DNA of 14,034 nt, from contig JAGWHV010000016.1 in assembly GCA_028866595.1 (NCBI GenBank), forward strand, positions 1 to 14,034, read 5' to 3'. This stretch comes from Patescibacteria group bacterium (lineage in GTDB: Bacteria; Patescibacteriota; Minisyncoccia; Phycocordibacterales; UBA6065). The position numbers were made by a program, and so were the translations under genes. The first letter of the stretch is position 1; the number at the start of each line of letters is the position of its first letter. The notes beneath the pieces were generated by a model. It was not told the origin of the DNA. It did no database searches and saw nothing but the letters and a program-made list of their open reading frames with translations. Of this stretch, positions 1 to 8,255 are shown piece after piece.

Positions 1-317
1 CGGTTCTTCTTACCAAACGTCGTGAGCCGCTTCTCGTGCACGTAGTCGTCAGGCACCGTGATGATGCCGAGGTCGGCGAGCAGAGCGAACTTCTCGGTGG
101 GTTCTGCAGGAGCTGTGGGCTCCGGCCGCACCGTCTCGAGATGGGTCACAGGCCGAGGGACGAGACACTCCGCGAGGTTCTTCTTCAGACCCTTCTGGTT
201 GGTCGTCCACCTCTCGGCGGTTATCTGGTCGATCTCGCCGGGACGCGGCGCTTGGCGTAACAGGGCGGCTTGGAATTCCACATACCACCCCGGGATCTCT
301 AGTAAGGCTGTACTCAT
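1..317 (-). CDS. Hypothetical protein, N-terminal 105 residues (partial)
   Basis: This reading frame starts at an ATG at 317 on the minus strand and stays open to the window edge, so the C-terminus is missing. The product begins MSTALLEIPGWYVEFQAALL and later contains LLADLGIITVPDDYVHEKRL. An AAAAGGA ribosome-binding sequence lies about nine bases upstream, and a promoter with a perfect TTGACA -35 box lies at 390-417. A Pro/Glu-rich linker sits around residues 69-79. There is no signal peptide or membrane segment in the visible part. I do not recognise a named family. The second half resembles, from memory, hypothetical proteins common in Patescibacteria, but I cannot verify this. It is divergent from radC. 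Confidence 0.75.
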   Translation of the reverse strand, partial: MSTALLEIPGWYVEFQAALLRQAPRPGEIDQITAERWTTNQKGLKKNLAECLVPRPVTHLETVRPEPTAPAEPTEKFALLADLGIITVPDDYVHEKRLTTFGKKN

Positions 318-389
318 ATGAGCTGTTCCTTTTTTTGAGGTACTTTCCGGAGTCTGCCGGATCAGGCGTGAGGAAGGCCCCACATCCGT

Positions 390-417
390 ACTATGCCATA
401 ATCATAAAATCTGTCAA
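390..417 (-). promoter_or_regulatory. Sigma-70-type promoter for the minus-strand gene at 1-317
   Basis: On the minus strand there is TTGACA (417-412), a 16-bp spacer and CATAGT (395-390). The predicted start is near 383, giving a leader of about 65 nt before the ATG at 317. Confidence 0.5.
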
Positions 418-490
418 GGTACCCTCCGCGGCGGCCAGATATGGAGGACGGCGCCGCCGATATTTCCTTCATTTTTATTTTACCGGCGCC

Positions 491-499
491 TGCTATACT
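491..499 (+). promoter_or_regulatory. Extended -10 promoter for radC
   Basis: TGCTATACT matches an extended -10 element (TGn-TATACT). No convincing -35 box is visible. The expected start near 506 lies only about 15 nt before the ATG at 521. This argues against the much longer upstream frame opening at 335 and supports the start chosen for radC. Confidence 0.45.
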
Positions 500-520
500 T
501 GTTCATATAGCAAATCGCAT

Positions 521-1279
521 ATGAACACATATTCCATACCAAATCTCGACAGAGTGATGACGATAGACGCGGATGTCACGGCCTATCCGGTCGGCGAGCG
601 GCAGTATATATACAAGCTCCGGGACTTGCCCGAGGCTGACAAGCCGCGGGAGAAAATGATCGCTCACGGGCCGGCGGCGCTCTCGATCGTCGAGCTCGTC
701 GCTGTCATCCTCAATTCCGGCACGGTCAAAGAAGACGTGCTCTCGATGGCTTCGCGGGTCATCCGCGAATACGGCGAGAAAAGCTTTGCCTCATTCGACG
801 ATCCGAAAAAAATCGCCGCCGAGCTCGACATCCCTCTCGTCAAAGCCTGTCAGATCGTGGCGTCATCCGAGCTCGGCCGGCGCTTCTATAAAAAACCGGG
901 TGGCAGGAATATCGCTATCAGAAATGCCAAGGACGTCTCCGCCTACGTCCGCGACATGCATGATCTGCCCAAAGAATATCTCCGCGGCATATATCTCAAT
1001 AACCACCACAAAATCGTCCATGACGAAGTGCTCTCGATGGGAACGCTCGACGCCAATCTCATCCATCCGCGGGAAGTCTTCAAACCGGCTATCGAATACG
1101 GGGCGGCAGCGGTCATCCTCGTCCACAATCATCCGTCAGGCGTCGTTACTCCATCAGCGGCGGACATCGATGTGACTAAACAACTCATCGACGCGGGCAA
1201 GATCATGGGCATAGCTCTCGTTGATCATGTCATCGTCGGTAAGGGCAAGCACCAAAGCGTGCCAGTGATATACGAATAA
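521..1279 (+). CDS. radC: RadC/MPN (JAMM) domain protein
   Basis: This 252-residue protein has the RadC layout. A helical N-terminal part (about residues 35-120, with LPEADKPREKM and ELVAVILNSGT) is followed by the JAB/MPN metalloprotease-like fold. The metal-binding motif HNHPSG is at residues 202-207, followed by PSAAD ending at D215, and IHPREVF precedes it at about 181. RadC proteins are conserved, but their role is unclear. The old link to DNA repair is disputed, and they often travel with mobile elements. The frame stays open upstream to 335, but the family alignment and the extended -10 at 491-499 favour ATG 521; ATG 557 is an alternative. It is convergent with the MFS gene across a shared palindrome. 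Confidence 0.92.
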   Translation: MNTYSIPNLDRVMTIDADVTAYPVGERQYIYKLRDLPEADKPREKMIAHGPAALSIVELVAVILNSGTVKEDVLSMASRVIREYGEKSFASFDDPKKIAAELDIPLVKACQIVASSELGRRFYKKPGGRNIAIRNAKDVSAYVRDMHDLPKEYLRGIYLNNHHKIVHDEVLSMGTLDANLIHPREVFKPAIEYGAAAVILVHNHPSGVVTPSAADIDVTKQLIDAGKIMGIALVDHVIVGKGKHQSVPVIYE

Positions 1280-1390
1280 AGGAAAAAGAAAGAAGCATCC
1301 TGTCGGACACGGAATTTTCTTGCTAGAAAATTCCTAGTGTTCGCGCCGTCGCGCTCACAATGTCCTCCCGGATGCTTCTTTCTTTTTCCT
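1280..1390. terminator. Nested palindrome, probable bidirectional terminator
   Basis: A perfect 21-bp inverted repeat has arms at 1280-1300 (beginning AGGAAAAAGAAAG) and 1370-1390. It encloses about 69 bp with a second perfect hairpin, GGAATTTTC at 1311-1319 and GAAAATTCC at 1326-1334 with a 6-nt loop, and a small GCGC-CGTC-GCGC stem at 1342-1353. The right arm ends in a T-rich run on either strand. The left arm begins one base after the radC stop and the right arm abuts the MFS stop, as expected of a shared terminator for convergent genes. A short inverted-repeat mobile element is a less likely alternative. Confidence 0.7.
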
Positions 1391-2566
1391 CTACCCTTGT
1401 GTCACTGGTGTCTCTTTGAGGCTGAATGAATACCGGAGGCCGTAGAACATGAGAAGGCCGAGGAATATGAAGAGGCCTTTCATGTCGAAGACGGTGAAGA
1501 GTATCGTCGCCATGACAGGCGATATGACGTAGGCGAGGGGGCGCGTCATGCGGGAGAACGTGATCGCGTGCGTGTTCGTGGCGTCGACATGCTTGAAGAA
1601 ATAGCTGTCAGACATGACCTCTACCATAGCTGCGCCGATGCGGGTCGTGAACAATATGGCCGCCCAGACGAGCACGCTGTGGTCGCTCACGATGCCGACG
1701 AGGACGGTCGTCGCGCCCATGACGATAAAGCCTATGTGAAGGATGTTCTTCTCGCCGATCCTGTCGGAGAGCCTTCCGAGTGGCGTCTCAAGGATGACAA
1801 AGGGCGCGAGCATGGCCGTGAATATGATGCCGATGGTCGCCCAGCTAAAGCCGAGCGTCTGATTGAGGTATATCGGCGTATATATGATCATCCAGGCATA
1901 GAAGAATTGGAGGAGGAATTGGATGAAGAGGATGCCTTTGACGTCGCGATCAGCCCAGACGACTGCGAAACTCTTCCAGAATGGTACGCGCTCGAAATTC
2001 GGATCCTTGACGTCGCGCAGGCCGAAAAAGAGGAGAAGGATGACGGGGATGAGCAATATGCCGGAGACAGCATACATATTCCCATAGAGATTATCGCCGA
2101 GGATCCAGGAAGCGAGAAGCGGCGCGACGAGCCAGGCGCTGTTTTCGATCGTAAGGAAGGAGCCGCGGATCTTGCCTGTCTGCCTATCGGCCGAGAATTC
2201 TTCGAGGAAGAGGTCGAGAGTGAAGTTGATGAGAGCGATGACGACGAAGTTCAAAAGGAAGGACGATATCACCACCATCGTCTCTTGGCCCGTGGCGAGG
2301 CCGGCAAGCGAGAGGAGCTCGATGAAAAGAAGGACGAGAGTCGTTCGAAGATTGCCCCAGCGCCGGAGCACGTCGGCCATCTCGACGAAGGCTATGAGAG
2401 CGAGGATCGAACTCGCCGTGTAGACGATGCCGACGAGGTCGGTGCCAGTGAACTTGGCGAGGAATGTCGAATTAACGAACGCCGGGATAGCGGAGCTTAG
2501 GTTGTAGACCGCTCCGATGACGTACATAACGAACCGCTTGCCGGCGAGTCTCCGTTCTTCTGGCAT
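1391..2566 (-). CDS. Major facilitator superfamily permease
   Basis: This 391-residue hydrophobic protein has about 12 predicted membrane-spanning segments in two halves, typical of MFS transporters. A loop after the second segment reads ADVLRRWGNLRTT, and the second half has the MFS signature-like loop ETPLGRLSDRIGEKN. The substrate cannot be told from sequence. The start is placed at 2566 (MPEERRL), because starting at 2659 would add a Ser/Pro-rich, non-conserved stretch lying inside the RNase J gene. It begins 10 bp after the RNase J stop and is probably cotranscribed with it. A TATAAT sequence (2581-2576, minus strand) overlaps that junction and could be an internal -10, but it has no matching -35. 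Confidence 0.88.
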   Translation of the reverse strand: MPEERRLAGKRFVMYVIGAVYNLSSAIPAFVNSTFLAKFTGTDLVGIVYTASSILALIAFVEMADVLRRWGNLRTTLVLLFIELLSLAGLATGQETMVVISSFLLNFVVIALINFTLDLFLEEFSADRQTGKIRGSFLTIENSAWLVAPLLASWILGDNLYGNMYAVSGILLIPVILLLFFGLRDVKDPNFERVPFWKSFAVVWADRDVKGILFIQFLLQFFYAWMIIYTPIYLNQTLGFSWATIGIIFTAMLAPFVILETPLGRLSDRIGEKNILHIGFIVMGATTVLVGIVSDHSVLVWAAILFTTRIGAAMVEVMSDSYFFKHVDATNTHAITFSRMTRPLAYVISPVMATILFTVFDMKGLFIFLGLLMFYGLRYSFSLKETPVTQG

Positions 2567-2576
2567 AGTGCCGCTA

Positions 2577-4484
2577 TTATATCGTGAGCAGGACGGGGAT
2601 GACCACTGGCCGCTTGGCTGTCTCTTGGAAGAGATGGCGCGAGACGGCGTCAGTGACATTGGCCTTGATCATCTCGACGTTGAGCGGGTTCATGCCGCGA
2701 GCCGACTCTTCGATGGTGTTCTTGATGATGGTCCGGGTGTCGCGGAGGAGGTCCTGCGATTCGCGCAAATAGACGAAGCCGCGAGAGATGATGTCGGGCG
2801 ACTTGCGGAGCCGGCCGGTCTGGGAGTCAATGATGGCGAAGACGATGAACATGCCATCCTGGGCGAGCATTTGCCGGTCGCGGATGACGACTTCCTGGAC
2901 GTCGCCTACGGCGAAGCCATCCACGAGTACGAGATTCGAAGGCGCCTTCTCTTTGAGGACGCGGATCTTTGTGCCTTGGTCATAGAGCTCGATGACCGAG
3001 CCGTTGTCGGGTACGATGATATTCTCGCGAGGCGTGCCGATCGCTTGGGCGAGCTCGGCATGCTGGCGGAGCATGTAGTGCTGGCCGTGGAGCGGCACGA
3101 AGAAGCGATACTTGATCTGCTCGTGGATCCAGCGGAGCTCGTCGCGGTTGCCGTGGCCGGACGCGTGGATATCGGAGTCGAGATAGGTGATGACTTTTGC
3201 CTCGGTGCGGTAGAGATTGTCTTTGAGCTTCACGACCGCCGAGTAGTTTGTCGGGATGATAGATGAAGAGAGGAGCACGGTGTCGGTCTTCTTGAGCTTG
3301 ACCTGCTTGTGCTGGCCGGTGGCCATGCGCATGAGAGCGGCGAATTCCTCGCCTTGGGCGCCGGTCACGAGCATGACGATCCTATCAGGCGGATAGCTGT
3401 CGATCTCGTCGACGGGGATGATGTTCTTTATGTCGGCGAGCTTGAGGTGCTTGATGATCTCGACGTTCGTTTTCATCGAGCGGCCTTCGACGACGACTTT
3501 TTTGTTATAGCGCTCGGCGGCCTTGATGATGGCGATGATGCGCTCGACTTGCGAAGCGAACGTGCCGATGATGAGGCGGCCTTTCGTTTCCTTGATATAG
3601 CGATCGATATTCTCGATGACGACAGATTCGGAGAGCGAGAAGCCCGGCTTCTCGATCGACGTCGAGTCCATGGTCAGGAGCAAATATTCTTTGCCTTTGA
3701 ATTGCTCGTATTGCTTGACCTCTTCCTCTGTCGGGATGCCCTTGATGTTGTCGACGCGGACGTCTTCGATGAAGACGATCTCGCCGTATGGCGTGCCGAC
3801 GACGAGTCCCATCGAGTCAGGGATGGTGTGGGAGATAGGGAAGGTCCGGACCTTGAGAGCGCCGCAGGTGATGGTCTCGTTGCCGCTGATGATCTTGATA
3901 TCGAGCTGTTTGAGGTGAGGGAATTCCTCCTGGCGCTTCTGGATCATGATGGCGCCGAACTGGCGGGTATAGAGGGTCGGATAGCCGATTCTATCGATGA
4001 CGTAGGGTATGCCGCCGATGTGGTCGAGGTGGCCGTGGGTGATGAAAAGGGCCCGGATCTTGTTTTTGTGCTCCTCGAGGTATTTGGTGTTCGGCAGGAT
4101 GTAGTCGATGCCCGGCGTCGCTTCGTCCTTGAATTGAAAGCCGGCATCGATGACGATGATGTCATTGCCGAATTCGATAGCGGTCATGTTCTTGCCGATC
4201 TCTTCTACGCCGCCGAGGGGGATGACGCGGATGACGCCCTCCTGGATAGGAGGGACGGGCGTAGAGACGGCTCTGATGTCGGTGGCGCCCTCCGAGCTGT
4301 GCCCGGCGTGGGCGCCGTGGGCCGGCCGGTGCATGCCGCCTCCCCGGCTGCTGCCGAAACGCCGCGCTGGCCTTTGCCTGCGCATCATGCGCTTGACCCG
4401 GCTCGTACCAAAAGGCCGGTCTGAACCGTTATGAGGTCCGCGCCGAGGAGTCTGATGCGCGTTCGATTTGTTCTGTTCTTCCAT
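2577..4484 (-). CDS. rnj: Ribonuclease J (metallo-beta-lactamase/beta-CASP)
   Basis: This 635-residue protein matches RNase J, the metal-dependent endo/5'-3' exoribonuclease of mRNA decay and rRNA maturation. The metallo-beta-lactamase motif HGHLDH is at residues 150-155. Further ligands are expected at H219 (ISHTIPDS) and D241. The beta-CASP part includes VTGAQGEE and SSSIIPTN, followed by DSDIHASGHG and PLHGQH. The C-terminal RNase J domain includes DRQMLAQDGMF. It is about 80 residues longer than typical RNase J (about 555). The extra length is an N-terminal tail rich in Arg, Gly and His (residues 1-80), which is likely disordered and may bind RNA. It lies 26 bp after the solute-binding protein gene and 10 bp before the MFS gene. 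Confidence 0.96.
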   Translation of the reverse strand: MEEQNKSNAHQTPRRGPHNGSDRPFGTSRVKRMMRRQRPARRFGSSRGGGMHRPAHGAHAGHSSEGATDIRAVSTPVPPIQEGVIRVIPLGGVEEIGKNMTAIEFGNDIIVIDAGFQFKDEATPGIDYILPNTKYLEEHKNKIRALFITHGHLDHIGGIPYVIDRIGYPTLYTRQFGAIMIQKRQEEFPHLKQLDIKIISGNETITCGALKVRTFPISHTIPDSMGLVVGTPYGEIVFIEDVRVDNIKGIPTEEEVKQYEQFKGKEYLLLTMDSTSIEKPGFSLSESVVIENIDRYIKETKGRLIIGTFASQVERIIAIIKAAERYNKKVVVEGRSMKTNVEIIKHLKLADIKNIIPVDEIDSYPPDRIVMLVTGAQGEEFAALMRMATGQHKQVKLKKTDTVLLSSSIIPTNYSAVVKLKDNLYRTEAKVITYLDSDIHASGHGNRDELRWIHEQIKYRFFVPLHGQHYMLRQHAELAQAIGTPRENIIVPDNGSVIELYDQGTKIRVLKEKAPSNLVLVDGFAVGDVQEVVIRDRQMLAQDGMFIVFAIIDSQTGRLRKSPDIISRGFVYLRESQDLLRDTRTIIKNTIEESARGMNPLNVEMIKANVTDAVSRHLFQETAKRPVVIPVLLTI

Positions 4485-4510
4485 TGTTCGAATAAATATC
4501 TGTTACTCTG

Positions 4511-6316
4511 CTAATTTTTGACGAAAATATTCCAGACGCGGTCGGTGCTGATGTACCAGTCTTTGACATTCAGGAATCGGTCGGACGTGGTGGTGATCTC
4601 GCCGAGCTCTACTCCATGGAGGTCTTTCGGCACGGCATACAGGAAATCGGGGCTCCAGAGGAATATCGCTGGCTCATCGGCGGCAACGATCGCCTGGAGC
4701 TTTCCATAATCGGAGGCGATGATGTCGGAAGAGGTCGCTGCCCGCATCGCTTCGAGGAGAGCGTCGGCCTTGCTATTCGTGTACATGGCGATGTTCAGGC
4801 CGGGGTCGTTTCTCTGTGAAGAATCCCAAAACGGATAAAGGTCGGCGCTCTTGCCAGTAACGAGGCCGAAAAGGAGAGCGTCGTATTTGCGCGGTCTAAT
4901 GACGCTCTGGTTAAGGTCGGACGGTTCAAAGACTTTGACGTCGACCTGGACGCCGAGCGCCGTCCAGTCGCTCTCTATTTCCTTGGCGGCAAGGACGAGC
5001 TCCGGTACGTCGGCGGTCGCGAGCGATATCGAAAGGGTGGTCGTGGCGGCGTTCTTGCCGCGGCCGCTCACGAGCTCGTATGTCCCCGTGACAGGATCCT
5101 TTTTCCAGCCAGCTTTGGCGAGCATCGCTTCTGCCTCGGCGAGTGACGACGAAGCTTCGAGGGCTGAAGACGAGGCCGTCGCGTCGTTCGCGGCGCTCTC
5201 TGCCGAAAGCTTCTCGGCGACGGTTGGCGGCAGAGGACCGTCGATCGCCGTGCCGTAGCCGTCGAGGACGTCTCGGACGATGGCCTGCTTGTCGATCGCC
5301 ATGTCGAGAGCTTTACGGACCTCGGCGTGGGCAAGGATCTCATTCTGATTCTGGTTAAAAAAGACTCCGAATATGCGGGTGAGAGGCGCAGAGAGGATGT
5401 CGACGCCCTGATTCGAGGCGAGAGCTTTCGCCGATTCAGGCGACAGGTTCGAGGCGCTCTCTATCGTGCCGTTTTCGAGAGCGGCGAGCATGCCTTGTTC
5501 GTCATTGAAAGGCTTTATATACAACGTCGGTATGTATGGCGCGCCGAGAGCATACGATGGATTCGCTTTGAGGATGAATTCCGTCGGGATGCCGTCGCTT
5601 GAACGGATGACGGACGCTATCTCGTACGGGCCCGAACCGATCGGATCGGCATTGCGGGTCGAGAATGGTATCTGATCGACAGTGACGGTCTTCCAGATAT
5701 GGGCCGGCATGATGCCCATGGTCAGATTCTCGATGAAAGGCGCGTATGGCTGTTTGAGGTGGAAGACGACGCTGTTCGTTCCCGTCTTTTCGACGGTCAC
5801 GCCTTGCCAATTGACGAAGCGCGGGCTCTTGAGCGTCGGGTCCTGGGCTTCTTGGATGGTGTAGAGGACATCGTCGGCGGTGACAGGCTCGCCGTCGCTG
5901 AAACGGGCATCACTCCGTATGGTCACGGAGTAATCGAGGCCATTTTGCGAGACGTTGTAGCTCTCGGCGAGATCGGGCGCGACGCTGCCGTCAGGCATGT
6001 CTTTGAGCAAACCTGAATAGACGAGCTCGGTCAGGTCGCGATCAGCATCCGAGACGGCGAGGAGCGGATTGACGAAGCGGGGCGTGCCGACGATGCCCTC
6101 GACGAGCGAGCCGCCACGAGCCGGTACATCAACGGAGAAGGCGTCGCTCACTTTGCCGAGGAGAGACAAGGCGCCGGCCGCGAATATGACGGCGCAGACG
6201 ACGAAGAGGACTTTTTCAGTTATGGAAAAAGACTTGACGAGGGCGTCGAGCTTGGAAATGCCTTTTGCCTTGCGCTCTTTGAAAAGGGCGCTCCAGAGAG
6301 ATGGTTTCGGTTCCAT
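4511..6316 (-). CDS. Family 5 extracellular solute-binding protein (peptide type), membrane anchored
   Basis: This 601-residue protein has a short basic cytoplasmic N-terminus, one hydrophobic segment at about residues 35-54 and a large extracellular domain of the SBP_bac_5 (DppA/OppA-like) family. Visible family features are the opening RGGSLVEGIVGTPRFVNPLL, the region VYSGLLKDMPDGSVAPDLAESY, FSDGEPVTADDVLYT and GSGPYEI. An Ala/Ser-rich insert (about 365-390) interrupts the C-terminal lobe. No lipobox cysteine is seen, so anchoring is by the uncleaved helix. No permease or ATPase partner genes are nearby. The protein may therefore work with a distant transporter or have another surface role. 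It lies 35 bp after secG. Confidence 0.92.
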   Translation of the reverse strand: MEPKPSLWSALFKERKAKGISKLDALVKSFSITEKVLFVVCAVIFAAGALSLLGKVSDAFSVDVPARGGSLVEGIVGTPRFVNPLLAVSDADRDLTELVYSGLLKDMPDGSVAPDLAESYNVSQNGLDYSVTIRSDARFSDGEPVTADDVLYTIQEAQDPTLKSPRFVNWQGVTVEKTGTNSVVFHLKQPYAPFIENLTMGIMPAHIWKTVTVDQIPFSTRNADPIGSGPYEIASVIRSSDGIPTEFILKANPSYALGAPYIPTLYIKPFNDEQGMLAALENGTIESASNLSPESAKALASNQGVDILSAPLTRIFGVFFNQNQNEILAHAEVRKALDMAIDKQAIVRDVLDGYGTAIDGPLPPTVAEKLSAESAANDATASSSALEASSSLAEAEAMLAKAGWKKDPVTGTYELVSGRGKNAATTTLSISLATADVPELVLAAKEIESDWTALGVQVDVKVFEPSDLNQSVIRPRKYDALLFGLVTGKSADLYPFWDSSQRNDPGLNIAMYTNSKADALLEAMRAATSSDIIASDYGKLQAIVAADEPAIFLWSPDFLYAVPKDLHGVELGEITTTSDRFLNVKDWYISTDRVWNIFVKN

Positions 6317-6351
6317 TTAGTATGAAGCCACGGAGATCTGCGAAGGAGTAT

Positions 6352-6582
6352 CTAGCGGAGAAGCGAGACGAAAGAGGTAAGCGCGAAAAGCACGCCGAGC
6401 ACGATCGTCGCGATGAAAAGCGACTTCTCGAGGCCGCGGCGGGTGTGGAATACCGATCCGGATGTGTCTCCGCCTCCGAGCGCTCCGCCGTTCTGCGCGC
6501 CTGTCTGCTGGAGAAGGACAGCGGCTATGAGCAGTATCGATATGACGATCTGTATATACGGCAATACGCTAGAGATACTCAT
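6352..6582 (-). CDS. secG: Preprotein translocase subunit SecG
   Basis: This 76-residue protein has two membrane helices (about residues 4-24 and 53-73) joined by a Gly-rich loop (LLQQTGAQNGGALGGG), the hallmark of SecG. SecG is the small accessory subunit of the SecYEG channel. The start is set at 6582 (MSISSVLPYIQ), giving the usual family length. A start at 6618 would add 12 residues and lie upstream of the likely -10 element. An extended -10 (TGGTAGCAT, minus strand 6598-6590) sits immediately before this ATG, so the transcript may be nearly leaderless. It is the first gene of the cluster with the solute-binding protein, RNase J and MFS genes. Confidence 0.9.
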   Translation of the reverse strand: MSISSVLPYIQIVISILLIAAVLLQQTGAQNGGALGGGDTSGSVFHTRRGLEKSLFIATIVLGVLFALTSFVSLLR

Positions 6583-6589
6583 GGGAATG

Positions 6590-6598
6590 ATGCTACCA
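6590..6598 (-). promoter_or_regulatory. Extended -10 promoter for the secG cluster
   Basis: Minus-strand TGGTAGCAT fits TGn-TAGCAT. It lies just downstream of the terminator at 6616-6646, where a new transcription unit is expected. The predicted start is within a few bases of the ATG at 6582. Confidence 0.4.
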
Positions 6599-6615
6599 CG
6601 GCGGGGAAGAGAGCG

Positions 6616-6646
6616 CAAATAAAAAGAGGGAGACGCGTCTCCCTCT
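6616..6646 (-). terminator. Intrinsic terminator of the 6649-7029 gene
   Basis: A perfect 22-bp palindrome at 6625-6646 (AGAGGGAGACG and its complement) lies 2 bp after the stop codon. On the minus strand it is followed by a T-rich tract (TTTTTATTTG, 6625-6616). This separates the upstream gene from secG. Confidence 0.85.
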
Positions 6647-6648
6647 GG

Positions 6649-7029
6649 TCAGGCCAAAGCTTCGTGGGCCCAGACGATGTTCCCATCGTCTCGGAGCCTG
6701 GCGGTCTCCTCCGCGCTCACCCTGACAATGAGGAGGTCTTCCTCCCAGGCCACCGCCGCGGCGATAGCATGGGCGATCCGCGTCCACGACGTCTTGAAAT
6801 GCGTCTGGTCGGATTCGAGCTCGATGAGGGCATTGTTACCTTCGATCGACATGCCGGCGATGTCGGAAGCGTTGATCATCCGGCGGAACAGGACGGGGAC
6901 GCGAGGATTCCTGGCGTGGAGCCGCTTGGTCAAGACCACGTGGGACGCGGAGAGGATCCTGTTGAATTGGATCATTGCGTACCGTTGGTTCTGGTAGACT
7001 GACACGGAATATTTTAATTTGGGGTCCAT
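6649..7029 (-). CDS. Hypothetical protein, 126 residues
   Basis: This is a soluble, mixed alpha/beta-looking protein beginning MDPKLKYSVSVYQNQRYAMI. It has no signal peptide, membrane segment or motif I recognise. Support for it being real comes from its own promoter (7039-7066), an intrinsic terminator directly after its stop, and codon use like that of neighbouring host genes. The predicted transcription start is only about three bases upstream of the ATG, so it may be translated from a nearly leaderless mRNA. It is divergent from the small membrane protein gene at 7132. The function is unknown. Confidence 0.75.
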   Translation of the reverse strand: MDPKLKYSVSVYQNQRYAMIQFNRILSASHVVLTKRLHARNPRVPVLFRRMINASDIAGMSIEGNNALIELESDQTHFKTSWTRIAHAIAAAVAWEEDLLIVRVSAEETARLRDDGNIVWAHEALA

Positions 7030-7038
7030 TCATCCCAA

Positions 7039-7066
7039 ACTCTATCCGTTCTCGCCGAAAAATCAA
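7039..7066 (-). promoter_or_regulatory. Promoter for the 6649-7029 gene
   Basis: Minus strand TTGATT (7066-7061), a 16-bp spacer and TAGAGT (7044-7039). It lies back to back with the rightward promoter at 7072-7100. Confidence 0.45.
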
Positions 7067-7071
7067 GACTA

Positions 7072-7100
7072 TTGACTCGAACGCCGTCTTTATATATAAA
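7072..7100 (+). promoter_or_regulatory. Promoter for the small membrane protein gene
   Basis: TTGACT (7072-7077), a 17-bp spacer and TATAAA (7095-7100) form a near-consensus sigma-70 promoter. The predicted start near 7107 gives a leader of about 25 nt. This supports the ATG at 7132 over an ATG at 7072 inside the -35 box. Confidence 0.7.
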
Positions 7101-7131
7101 GCGAGAGAATATCCCGAAACTCCCGTACCTA

Positions 7132-7470
7132 ATGAACTTCTTCGAAGTCATCTCGATCGTCTGCCTCGTCGTGGCATTCATGTTCGTCTGTCTGGTCAGT
7201 CTCAGTCAGATCTGCTACCTGAACGAGTGCCGCTGGAATAAATACCAGCCCAACTGGTATCGCTCGCGTCTCTGGGTCATAGGGCTTTTCACGATCTTCG
7301 AGGCCGCGTTCGTCTTCCTCGCCGGCGTCGCCCTTCTCACCGAACGGATCATCCCTCATTTCAGTCTCTGGTGGGCGGATGGCCTGAGGACGGCGGTCGT
7401 CCTCGGCGGCCTGGCGCTGATCCTCTGTCGCGCTTTCGAGCGTCTCGATAGGGCAGTGAGGACCGCCTAG
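7132..7470 (+). CDS. Small membrane protein, three predicted helices
   Basis: This 112-residue protein begins MNFFEVISIVCLVVAFMFVC. Predicted membrane helices lie at about residues 6-28, 45-67 and 84-100, with a polar loop NECRWNKYQPNWYRSR between the first two. No family is recognised. The start was chosen because the promoter at 7072-7100 covers the longer upstream frame. An intrinsic terminator follows 15 bp after the stop, so it forms a single-gene unit. Confidence 0.75.
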   Translation: MNFFEVISIVCLVVAFMFVCLVSLSQICYLNECRWNKYQPNWYRSRLWVIGLFTIFEAAFVFLAGVALLTERIIPHFSLWWADGLRTAVVLGGLALILCRAFERLDRAVRTA

Positions 7471-7485
7471 ACCATTTTTCCGAAG

Positions 7486-7508
7486 CTCCCGCATCCGCGG
7501 GGGTTTTT
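7486..7508 (+). terminator. Intrinsic terminator after the membrane protein gene
   Basis: A seven-pair GC-rich stem (CTCCCGC at 7486-7492, GCGGGGG at 7497-7503, one G-T pair, 4-nt loop) is followed by TTTTT at 7504-7508. Confidence 0.85.
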
Positions 7509-7549
7509 CTTTGCCTGCGTGCGACCTATACGGTACGACAGACGGCGTA

Positions 7550-7558
7550 TGGTAGAAT
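7550..7558 (+). promoter_or_regulatory. Extended -10 promoter for the phosphatidyltransferase gene
   Basis: TGGTAGAAT (TGn-TAGAAT) lies just after the previous terminator and about 20 bp before the ATG at 7578. No -35 box is evident, as for the radC and secG promoters. Confidence 0.5.
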
Positions 7559-7577
7559 CATAGCCGCCGGTTCCCTT

Positions 7578-8228
7578 ATGCAAGAACACGAACACGAGAG
7601 GCATAATCCCGTCATCACTTTTCTTGACCGTTTTCTCGACGTGCCCGAGGCCAAGGTCACGTATCTCACACGCGTCACGCCGATCGACCGCTTTTTGGCC
7701 GCGACTTTGCTCAAGCTCCTCCCGCCGTGGGTCTCGCCGAATGAGATCACGATATCGCGGCTCATATCGATCCCATTCATCGTCCTTTTGCTCGGATACG
7801 GATATTATGCCGCCGGGGCGATCTTGTTCCTGTTCGCCGCTCTCTCTGACGCTCTCGACGGTGCTCTCGCTCGGACAAAGCGCAAGATCACCACGTGGGG
7901 CACTCTCTACGATCCCATCGCCGACAAACTCCTCGTCGGCTCCGTCGCTGTCATCGTCATAAGCAAATACATAAGCGGCTATCTCGCCCTCGCTATCGTC
8001 GTCATCGAATTCCTTCTCATATCGTCTGCCTATTTCCGTTATAAAGGCCGCGTCGTCCCGGCCAAGACGATGGGCAAGACAAAAATGATCCTCCAATGCG
8101 TCGGCATCATCGTTCTCCTCGGCTATATCGTCTCCGGCGCGCTGGCGCTCCTCATGGCGGCGACAGACATCCTCTATCTTTCGATTGTTTTCGCTTTGTT
8201 GTCGCTTTTCGTGTTCAGGTCGATATAA
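7578..8228 (+). CDS. CDP-alcohol phosphatidyltransferase family protein
   Basis: This 216-residue integral membrane enzyme transfers a phosphoalcohol onto or from a CDP-activated lipid, as in phosphatidylglycerophosphate synthesis. The complete family signature is present: D91-x2-D94-G95-x2-A98-R99-x8-G108-x3-D112-x3-D116. These aspartates bind the catalytic metal ions and CDP. About five to six hydrophobic helices follow an N-terminal amphipathic stretch. A PgsA-like role (glycerol phosphate acceptor) is likely, but the acceptor cannot be proven from sequence, so no symbol is given. It has its own extended -10 promoter and lies 78 bp upstream of the tRNA gene. Confidence 0.93.
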   Translation: MQEHEHERHNPVITFLDRFLDVPEAKVTYLTRVTPIDRFLAATLLKLLPPWVSPNEITISRLISIPFIVLLLGYGYYAAGAILFLFAALSDALDGALARTKRKITTWGTLYDPIADKLLVGSVAVIVISKYISGYLALAIVVIEFLLISSAYFRYKGRVVPAKTMGKTKMILQCVGIIVLLGYIVSGALALLMAATDILYLSIVFALLSLFVFRSI

Positions 8229-8255
8229 AGGAAGAATGCCCCCGCGCCGGCAAGC

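Noticed and set aside
335..520. Extended N-terminus of RadC from 335
   Set aside because: The extra 62 residues are unlike RadC and cover the promoter region, including the extended -10 at 491-499.
1568..4424. Long plus-strand open frames (1568-2500, 2517-3266, 3309-4424)
   Set aside because: They are antisense to the clear MFS and RNase J genes, and their products are highly acidic and repetitive, as expected from GC-biased codon shadows.
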